Part shown: positions 1 to 5,695 of the stretch, in pieces
Numbering within the stretch: the first letter of the stretch is position 1
Layout: the number at the start of each line of letters is the position of its first letter
From: Geobacter sp.
Lineage (GTDB): Bacteria > Desulfobacterota > Desulfuromonadia > Geobacterales > DSM-12255
Reading direction: 5' to 3'
Length of the DNA: 10,409 bases
Assembly: GCA_012026855.1 (NCBI GenBank)
Contig: VEOV01000137.1
Coordinates: forward strand, 1-10,409
The notes under the pieces: model-generated
Databases searched by the model: none
What the model was told of the DNA's origin: nothing
The model's input: only the letters and a program-made list of their open reading frames with translations
Made by a program: the position numbers and the translations under genes

Positions 1-864
1 CAGATGGGGCTTATCACCCCTCCTGAGATTCATTCGGTACTCAAGTTCCAGGAGAATCAGCACTCTTCTGCCGCCTTAAGCTCGCCGCTGAGGCTTGGAG
101 AGATTCTGGTGTCCGCCGGTTATATCTCCAGGGGGCAACTGGATGATGCCCTTGCCAAGCAGGAGGCCTCCAGTAAAAAACTTGGCGAAGTACTTGTTGA
201 AGAGGGATATGCTCGTCTCCACCAGGTAAATCACGGCATTCATCTGCAGAGAAAGTTGATGCGGGCGGTTCTGGTTGCAGTTGTTTCCCTCGCCGGGGTA
301 ACCATGCAGGGGTGTGGCGGAGGTGGAGGCAGCTCACCTTCGTTGACTGCAGCAGCGCCCCAGTCTTCAACAATATCCGCTTCGTCCTCTTATCAGGCAG
401 TTTCCAACCTGATCAAGACTAACTACATGCAGATATCTGCCACAGACTATAACTTTTCCACCACGCCGAATTTTTACTACTCAACTGACAATCAGGCGTT
501 CTGGTCCATACAGGCAAACGTGGCTGCATCGCTAACCGACATCAATGCCCGGACTGTTTTCAGGATTGATGTCCCCAAGGTCGGCCAGCTTCCCCAGTTT
601 AACCGCTCATTTTCCATTGAGTCCGGCGGTGAATACGAGCAGTTCCCAGGAACCTTCTACGTGCTCGACGGCCAACAGGCAACCAGGAAAAAAGTGGAAA
701 ACGGCGTTATCACCTTTACCCCTGATTCAGTAATGTCTGGCCATGTGAGCGGCTCTTTTGATGTAACCTTTTCCGACTATGACTCTACTTTGACTCCAGC
801 ACCAAGGTACTCACTGAAAGGGGTGTTCAGCTTTAAAATGGGGGAATTCGCCCCCGCCTCATGA
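1..864 (+). CDS. MshEN-motif protein with internal lipoprotein-like signal and exported beta-rich domain (5' partial)
   Basis: The frame is open from base 1, so the true start is probably upstream; residues here are counted from the ATG at 4. Residues 30-53 fit the MshEN motif RLGx2Lx3Gx6Lx3Lx2Q exactly. After a 5-residue spacer, residues 59-82 give a second, slightly degenerate copy (K for R, V and I for two Leu). Residues 2-16 match the second half of another copy (G...I...L..Q), so more repeats lie to the left. In MshE-type ATPases this paired motif binds cyclic di-GMP in the cytoplasm. Directly after it come basic residues (RKLMR), a hydrophobic stretch at about 88-101, and a lipobox-like MQGC with Cys104 followed by polyglycine. 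The rest (about 125-286) is rich in Tyr, Ser, Thr and Phe and looks beta-sheet-like and extracytoplasmic; I do not recognise its fold. An internal ATG at 259 (M86) would give an ordinary lipoprotein precursor. Ends in TGA. The c-di-GMP role is inferred. Confidence 0.75.
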   Translation, partial: QMGLITPPEIHSVLKFQENQHSSAALSSPLRLGEILVSAGYISRGQLDDALAKQEASSKKLGEVLVEEGYARLHQVNHGIHLQRKLMRAVLVAVVSLAGVTMQGCGGGGGSSPSLTAAAPQSSTISASSSYQAVSNLIKTNYMQISATDYNFSTTPNFYYSTDNQAFWSIQANVAASLTDINARTVFRIDVPKVGQLPQFNRSFSIESGGEYEQFPGTFYVLDGQQATRKKVENGVITFTPDSVMSGHVSGSFDVTFSDYDSTLTPAPRYSLKGVFSFKMGEFAPAS

Positions 865-879
865 TATTTAACGATATGC

Positions 880-907
880 TTGATTATCTTGCGTGTTCTG
901 TTATTAT
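880..907 (+). promoter_or_regulatory. Putative sigma70-type promoter of hfq
   Basis: TTGATT (880-885), a 16-bp spacer and TATTAT (902-907) lie in the short AT-rich gap between the upstream gene's stop (864) and the hfq start. Transcription would begin near 914 and give a leader of about 33 nt. Predicted by eye from consensus only. Confidence 0.5.
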
Positions 908-933
908 CGTTCCGCAAAGATTATTTTCATTAC

Positions 934-946
934 AGGAGTTTTTTTT
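934..946 (+). promoter_or_regulatory. hfq ribosome binding site followed by T8 tract
   Basis: AGGAG (934-938) is followed by eight consecutive T (939-946), and the ATG begins at 947. The 8-nt spacing is normal and fixes the start at 947 rather than at the upstream in-frame GTG at 893. The U8 run in the mRNA resembles the U-rich ligand of the Hfq proximal face, so it may also serve in autoregulation (inference). Confidence 0.75.
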
Positions 947-1171
947 ATGACCAAGGCGCCGTTCAATATTCAGGACCAGTTTTTGAACCAGTCACGCAAA
1001 GAGCGGGTGAGGATTTCAATAAAAATGATTTCCGGTGAAAAGATTGAGGGTCTGATCAAGTCATTTGACAATTTCTCAATTCTGATTGAAGTTAACGGAG
1101 ACATGTTGATCTACAAACATGCCGTTGCATCCATAGCTTCTGCTGATGGTCAATTCCGTTTGCATCAATAG
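947..1171 (+). CDS. hfq: RNA chaperone Hfq
   Basis: A 74-residue protein, close to the usual Hfq core length. Hfq forms a hexameric Sm-like ring that binds U-rich and A-rich RNA and pairs small RNAs with mRNAs in the cytoplasm. The N-terminal NIQDQFLNQSRKERV corresponds to the conserved NLQDxFLNxxRKExV helix, with the Gln-Asp pair of the proximal RNA site. The Sm1 region follows as SIKMISGEKIEGLIKSFDNFSILIE, and Sm2 contains the diagnostic YKHA motif. Almost no disordered C-terminal tail is present, unlike the long tail in enterobacteria. The start at 947 is set by AGGAG at 934-938. The gene has its own candidate promoter and ends in TAG just before a strong terminator, so it is probably mainly monocistronic. 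In many proteobacteria hfq lies downstream of miaA; here the upstream neighbour is the MshEN-motif gene. Confidence 0.95.
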   Translation: MTKAPFNIQDQFLNQSRKERVRISIKMISGEKIEGLIKSFDNFSILIEVNGDMLIYKHAVASIASADGQFRLHQ

Positions 1172-1196
1172 CAATACCCCGACCAATATTACTGAA

Positions 1197-1229
1197 GGGG
1201 GCTTCTGCACTGAAGCCCCCTTTCTGTTT
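1197..1229 (+). terminator. Rho-independent terminator of hfq
   Basis: A perfect 9-bp stem, GGGGGCTTC (1197-1205) with GAAGCCCCC (1212-1220), encloses the 6-nt loop TGCACT and is followed by the T-rich tail TTTCTGTTT. It starts 25 bp after the hfq stop and ends only 20 bp before the next start codon at 1240. Confidence 0.9.
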
Positions 1230-1239
1230 CCGGAGCATT

Positions 1240-2547
1240 ATGATTGACGAAGGTCTGCTGATCGAAAGTGTAATCGAGGGTAGTATTGCCGCCGAGATGG
1301 AGATCGAGGCGGGGGACAGGCTCATTGCAGTAAACGACAAGTCTGTACGCGACATCATCGATTATCATTACCATACTGCCGATGAGGAGCTGCTGCTCCT
1401 CGTCATGAAAGGTAATGGCGAGCTGTGGGAAGTTGAGATAGACAACAGTGAGGGGACGCCGCTTGGCATCTGTTTTCATGCGCCGGCCCCTGCCTGTTGC
1501 GGCAACAACTGCATTTTCTGTTTCGTGCACCAGCTCCCCAAAGGGCTCAGAAAGCCACTTTATGTCTAGGATGAGGACTACCGGCTTTCGTTCCTTTACG
1601 GCAATTATGTTACCCTGACTAACATCACGGCTGAGGAGCTGGGTAGAATCAAGGAACAGAAACTCTCACCCCTTTACATTTCCGTCCATGTGACAGATGA
1701 GCCGGTCCGGCAGAAGATGCTGGGGCGCAAGGGTATTCCGCCACTGCTGCCGATGATGACGGACCTCGCTGCTGCCGGCATCACCATGCATACCCAGATT
1801 GTACTCTGCCCGGGCATCAATGATGGCGCTTTCCTGCAGAAGAGCATCAGTGACCTTGCGGCACTTTACCCAAGGGTCGCTTCGCTGGCCATTGTCCCTG
1901 TGGGGCTCACCGCCCATCGCCAGCGGCTTCCGTCACTTGAGCCGGTTACACAGGAGTATGCAGCCCAATTCATTGAGCAGTGGACACCTGTCAAGGATGA
2001 GCTTGATGGGCACCTCGGTGAGCCATTTCTCTTCTTTGCCGATGAATTCTACCTGAAGGCAGCTCTGCCTTTTCCTGCCGCTGTTACCTATGGAGATTTC
2101 CCCCAGTTGGAGAACGGCGTGGGGATGATTCCTCTTTTTGAGGAAGAATCTGCCGAAGTTCTGGCCAGTCTGGAACCGTTAGGTAAAGGTGCGGTTACAG
2201 TCGTTACCGGTGTTTCTCCCCTGGCCCATGTAGAAGCATTTTTGCAGGTTGTTGCCGTGAGGACCGGTGTCGCAGTCAATGCCGTAGGGGTCGTTAATAC
2301 ACTTTTTGGCAGCCTGGTAACGGTGACCGGACTTGTCAGCGGCAGGGATATTGTTAATGCTCTGGCCGGCAAAGTTGCCGGCGGTATAGTGCTTGTTCCA
2401 GACGTGATGCTGAAGGAGGGGGAGGGGATCTTTCTCGACGACATGTCTCTGGCTGGGCTGGCAGAACAGCTGCACTGCCGGGTAGAGGCGTTTCCGGCAA
2501 ATCCGGATGGTTTTTGCCGGAAGCTGCAGGAGCTGTTTCCAGGCTAA
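1240..2547 (+). CDS. DUF512-family radical SAM protein with PDZ-like N-terminus, interrupted by an in-frame TAG
   Basis: One frame of 436 codons, a normal length for this family, broken only by TAG at codon 110 (1567-1569). Residues about 5-60 form a PDZ-like domain (GSIAAEMEIEAGDRLIAVN). Cys87, Cys91 and Cys94 form the CxxxCxxC motif that binds the [4Fe-4S] cluster and S-adenosylmethionine. Homology resumes directly after the TAG (DEDYRLSFLYGNYVTLTN, then HVTDEPVRQKMLGRKG) and continues through the radical-SAM barrel into the DUF512 region, ending in TAA. The enzyme's reaction is not known to me. The start at 1240 has CGGAG at 1231-1235. If the TAG is obeyed, the product is a 109-residue fragment with the cluster motif but no barrel; a restart at GTG 1690 would lack the cluster motif. 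It could be a pseudogene, an assembly or sequencing error, or a readthrough gene; the uniform reading frame after the TAG argues against old decay. Confidence 0.85.
1567..1569 (+). other. In-frame amber codon in the DUF512 gene
   Basis: TAG follows ...KPLYV and precedes DEDYR in a conserved stretch. The context is GTC TAG GAT. In family members I recall, this position is usually a basic residue, so a single A-to-T change from AAG would explain it (inference). No other stop interrupts the frame between 1240 and 2545. Confidence 0.9.
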
Positions 2548-3332
2548 ATACGTCCTGCCATGGTCTTGACCCGGTTTGTGACGACCTCGATTGCCTCCCG
2601 GCAATCCTGATGAGCCGGCAGCAGGCCGATCAGGGCTTCGATGTAACCCCGTTCGGCCACTATTCTGAAAGACTCATCAAAATTCAGGTCAAACACCCAC
2701 GAAAGCTGCAACAACTTGAAGTCGTCGGCTGTGGCCAACAGTTTGCTCTGCAGCATCCTGCCTGCCGCTACTTCCTGCAAGGCATTCTCAGAACAGCGGC
2801 CGGTATCCGGCAGCCCCCACATTACCGCCGAAGCCCGTTCCTCAGGCTCTGCAGTGCAGTAGTCAAGCAGCACCCGCCAGATGTCGAGCTTGTCGGCATC
2901 ACGAATCAGCCTGGTAAAACGGGCCACCACAGGGTCGAGATTGTCCGGCAGAATAAAGACATTGTGCAGAGCCACCGCTTGCAACAGGATGCTGCTGCGC
3001 TCACTGGCAATGCTGTCAAGTATCCCTTCATTTTTGAGAGTTGTGATTGCCAGAGACGCGTGGTTGGTAGAGGTGGCATCATTGAAAGTGCCATAATCGC
3101 GGAACTGCGGAAACCGGCCAACGTCATGGCAGATGGCGATGGCACTTGCCAGTGCCCGGTCTGCGGCTGCCAGGTGCAGATGCTCCGCCAGTCGCTCGAT
3201 ATTTGCCTGCACCAGCCGGGTGTGGTTTGTTTTAAGGTCGTAGTTGCGCTGTTGTTCAGGCTCGTTGCCTGTGAAGCTGGCGACAAACCGGTCGAACCAC
3301 TCCGAAATACTTTCAAGTTGCAGGCCGGTCAT
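2544..3332 (-). CDS. HD-domain metal-dependent phosphohydrolase
   Basis: A 262-residue cytoplasmic protein with no signal peptide. HD-domain ligands are visible in order: His37 (NHTRLV), His69-Asp70 (ICHDVGRFPQF) and Asp147 (RDADKLDIWRV). His91 (STNHASLA) and His123 (ALHNVF) lie between them, as in HD proteins that bind two metals. Such enzymes hydrolyse phosphoesters, often of nucleotides; the substrate here cannot be read from the sequence. The start ATG at 3332 follows the TAA of the TatD/radical-SAM gene by 3 bp, so the two are very likely co-transcribed and translationally coupled. The gene ends in TAG, overlapping the TAA of the convergent DUF512 gene by 4 bp. Confidence 0.9.
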   Translation of the reverse strand: MTGLQLESISEWFDRFVASFTGNEPEQQRNYDLKTNHTRLVQANIERLAEHLHLAAADRALASAIAICHDVGRFPQFRDYGTFNDATSTNHASLAITTLKNEGILDSIASERSSILLQAVALHNVFILPDNLDPVVARFTRLIRDADKLDIWRVLLDYCTAEPEERASAVMWGLPDTGRCSENALQEVAAGRMLQSKLLATADDFKLLQLSWVFDLNFDESFRIVAERGYIEALIGLLPAHQDCREAIEVVTNRVKTMAGRI

Positions 3333-3335
3333 GAT

Positions 3336-4724
3336 TTAACCAACTTCAGCATACTCCCGCTCACGAAATTTTACCCCCAGTGATTCTGCCAACGCTCTGA
3401 CCGCCGCAATGTCAACTCCCGGGACCGTTACTGCCGAGGCGACAACTTCAGGGATATGCTCAGTAGCGCTCCGCAAAAACTCACAGACACCTTCGAAGCC
3501 TTTGTCGCCGTAAGGGGTGTTGCACAGAGCCGCGTATGTAGACGCATCAGCGGCATTCAGGCTGACAGATAGGGAGTCCACAAGGCCTGACAGCTCAGGC
3601 AGGATGTTTCTGCCATGGACAAGATTTGCCTGACCATCGGTATTGATCCTGACCTTCAGCCCTCTGCGCTTCAGCTCGGCGGAGACCTCCTTCACCAGGT
3701 CCAGTCTGAGCAGCGGTTCACCAAAGCCGCAGAAGACAACCTCCCGGAAGGTATTGTAGCTCTCCATGGCCGCCAGCACCTCGGCTGCAGTCGGCTCGTG
3801 CTGCAGCATCAGCTCATGCCCTTTAACGCTGAAATCATCAAACTTCGCACAGAAACTGCAGCGGTTTGAGCAGCGGTTGGTAATATTCAGGTAGAGAGAG
3901 TCCCTGATCATATAGGCAATGGTTTCGCTTTGCTTGCCGGCGTCGAAACGGAAAAGCCTGGCTGTGTTGAGGCTCGTAATCCTGGCCACATCTGCCAGGG
4001 AGAGCCCTTTGAGTTCGGCGACTTTTTCCGCCGTCAGTCTGACATAGGCCGGTTCGTTTCTCTTGCCGCGATGGGGCGTCGGGGTGAGGTAGGGGGCGTC
4101 GGTTTCAATGAGCATATGCTCGATCTTGACGCTTTTTACTACCGCGTGCAGTTGATGGTTATTGGCATAGGTGACTGTGCCGGGGATGGAGATGTAAAAG
4201 CCCATGGCGATGCATTGCTGCGCCATGGCGACATCGCCGGAAAAACAGTGCAGCACACCGCCGGTCTCGGCAGCGCGCTCTTCCTCCAGAATGGCCATGA
4301 TCCGCTCATGGGCATCACGGTCGTGGATGATGACCGGTTTGCCAAGCTTTCTAGCCAGGCGGATGAATTGTCTGAAAACCGCTTCCTGCTCCGGCCTGGG
4401 CGATCGGTCGCGATAAAAATCCAGACCGATCTCGCCAATGGCAATAACCCTGCTGCTGCTGGCAAGCGCTTCAATGGCGGCATAATCGCTGTCAGCAACC
4501 CCGGCTGCATCATGGGGGTGGATGCCGACCGCGGCATAGATATTGTCATGGGCTTCTGCCAGCGCCACTGCCTGTCGGCTTGATTCAAGGTCAGCGCCAA
4601 CGGCAATAATGGTTTTCACGCCTGCTTCAGCGGCTCTCGCCAGCATCGCATCAAAATCAGCGTGGTACTCATCGCCGTAGATATGGGCATGGGAGTCGGT
4701 GAGGTTAATAGTTTTACTGGACAT
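3336..4724 (-). CDS. TatD-family hydrolase fused to TatD-associated radical SAM domain
   Basis: A 462-residue fusion. Residues 1 to about 258 form a complete TatD metal-dependent hydrolase: DSHAH (His12, His14), GIHPHD, IGEIGLDFYRD, VIIHDRDAHE, GVLHCFSGD and LIETDAPYLTP carry the metal-binding His, Glu and Asp residues. TatD proteins are 3'-5' exonucleases or DNases. From about residue 272 a second domain begins (MIRDSLYLNITNRCSNRCSF). Its CxxxCxxC cysteines are 285, 289 and 292, and a GEP motif follows (FCGFGEPLLR). This matches the radical-SAM family that usually accompanies TatD genes; its reaction is unknown to me. The start at 4724 has AGGA 6 bp upstream, whereas longer in-frame starts run back into purC and its terminator. 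The gene is followed 3 bp later by the HD gene. M272 could act as an internal start, but the frame is continuous. Confidence 0.92.
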   Translation of the reverse strand: MSSKTINLTDSHAHIYGDEYHADFDAMLARAAEAGVKTIIAVGADLESSRQAVALAEAHDNIYAAVGIHPHDAAGVADSDYAAIEALASSSRVIAIGEIGLDFYRDRSPRPEQEAVFRQFIRLARKLGKPVIIHDRDAHERIMAILEEERAAETGGVLHCFSGDVAMAQQCIAMGFYISIPGTVTYANNHQLHAVVKSVKIEHMLIETDAPYLTPTPHRGKRNEPAYVRLTAEKVAELKGLSLADVARITSLNTARLFRFDAGKQSETIAYMIRDSLYLNITNRCSNRCSFCAKFDDFSVKGHELMLQHEPTAAEVLAAMESYNTFREVVFCGFGEPLLRLDLVKEVSAELKRRGLKVRINTDGQANLVHGRNILPELSGLVDSLSVSLNAADASTYAALCNTPYGDKGFEGVCEFLRSATEHIPEVVASAVTVPGVDIAAVRALAESLGVKFREREYAEVG

Positions 4725-4736
4725 AAAATTCCTGTT

Positions 4737-4764
4737 AAAAAGCCCCGGAATCTCTTCCGGGGCT
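4737..4764 (-). terminator. Rho-independent terminator downstream of purC
   Basis: A perfect 10-bp inverted repeat, AGCCCCGGAA (4741-4750) with TTCCGGGGCT (4755-4764), has a 4-nt loop. On the minus strand the stem is followed by TTTTT, ending at 4737. It terminates the ppiD-purC transcript, yet lies only 12 bp upstream of the next start codon (4724). Confidence 0.9.
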
Positions 4765-4791
4765 TGCAGTTCCTTGATCTGTAGCTGAAAA

Positions 4792-5682
4792 TTACTTCCC
4801 TTTGCCGGTGAGCTTGACCAGGGCTTCCATGTACTTCTCTCCAGTCTTTTTGATGACTTCCGCAGGCAGTGGCGGCGCCGGTGCGGTCTTGCCCCAGTCG
4901 AGGGTTTCCAGGTAGTCGCGCAGGTACTGCTTGTCAAAGCTTGGCTGGGCGCCGCCCGGTTTGTACTGATCCTTGGGCCAGAAACGGCTGGAATCCGGTG
5001 TCAGGCATTCGTCAATGATGATCAGTTTGCCGTCATAGATGCCGAATTCAAATTTGGTATCGGCAATGATAATCCCCTTTGTTTCGGCATAATCCCTTGC
5101 TTTGAGGTAAATCTTGATGGTGGCGTCACGGACTTGTTCAGCCAGTTCCCTGCCGCACAGTTTTGCCATTTCCTCAAAGGAGATGTTCTCGTCATGGGTG
5201 CCGAGTTCGGCCTTGGTTGAGGGGGTGAAGATCGGTTCTTCGAGCTTGGAGGATTCCACCAGGCCTGCCGGCAGTTTGATGCCGCAGACAGAACCGGTTG
5301 ACTTGTAATCTTTCCAGCCGGAGCCTGACAGGTAGCCCCGGACGATGCATTCGGCAGCCAGAGGTTTTGCCTTTTTGACCAGCATGGAGCGTCCTTCAAG
5401 CTCAGCGGCGTACTGCTGGCACTCGGCCGGGAAATCAGCAACATTGGTGCTGATGATATGATTGGGAATGATGTCTTCCATCATCTTGAACCAGAACGAG
5501 GATATCTGGTTAAGGACAAAGCCCTTGTCCGGAATTCCTTCGTTCATGATGACGTCGAATGCGGATATCCTGTCGGAGGTGACCAGCAGCAGGGTATCGC
5601 CAAGGTCATAGATGTCGCGGACCTTCCCCTTGGCAGCCAGTTTAAGGTTTGGAAAATTAGTTGTTAAAAGTGGTGTTGACAT
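4792..5682 (-). CDS. purC: Phosphoribosylaminoimidazole-succinocarboxamide synthase (SAICAR synthetase)
   Basis: A 296-residue cytoplasmic enzyme of de novo purine synthesis. It joins aspartate to CAIR (5-aminoimidazole-4-carboxylate ribonucleotide) with ATP, giving SAICAR. Family motifs are intact in order: GKVRDIYDLGD (nucleotide loop), SDRISAFDV, ECIVRGYLSGSGWKDY, ELGTHDENIS, ADTKFEFGI and IIIDECLTPDSSRFWP. The length fits the roughly 300-residue yeast-like PurC class rather than the shorter 240-residue bacterial form. The start at 5682 (MSTPLL) is chosen because AGGAG lies 7 bp upstream; the in-frame ATG at 5706 lies upstream of this ribosome binding site and overlaps the ppiD end. The ppiD stop is 13 bp upstream, so it is probably expressed from the ppiD promoter. 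It ends in TAA before a strong terminator. Confidence 0.97.
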   Translation of the reverse strand: MSTPLLTTNFPNLKLAAKGKVRDIYDLGDTLLLVTSDRISAFDVIMNEGIPDKGFVLNQISSFWFKMMEDIIPNHIISTNVADFPAECQQYAAELEGRSMLVKKAKPLAAECIVRGYLSGSGWKDYKSTGSVCGIKLPAGLVESSKLEEPIFTPSTKAELGTHDENISFEEMAKLCGRELAEQVRDATIKIYLKARDYAETKGIIIADTKFEFGIYDGKLIIIDECLTPDSSRFWPKDQYKPGGAQPSFDKQYLRDYLETLDWGKTAPAPPLPAEVIKKTGEKYMEALVKLTGKGK

Positions 5683-5695
5683 ATTCAGGCTCCTG

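Noticed and set aside
312..336. Short G-rich repeat
   Set aside because: It is just the coding sequence of the polyglycine run after the lipobox-like cysteine, too short to be a functional repeat element.
1567..1569. Selenocysteine recoding
   Set aside because: Selenocysteine uses TGA, and both internal stops here are TAG.
1690..2547. A separate 285-residue gene starting at GTG 1690
   Set aside because: It is the same frame as 1240-1569 and continues the DUF512 radical-SAM homology; sequence between the TAG and 1690 is also family-typical. The GTG has no convincing ribosome binding site and the product would lack the cluster cysteines.
2514..3383. Long plus-strand open frame of 289 residues
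   Set aside because: It lies opposite the HD-domain gene, has no recognisable motifs and a Cys/His/Gln-rich composition typical of an antisense shadow.
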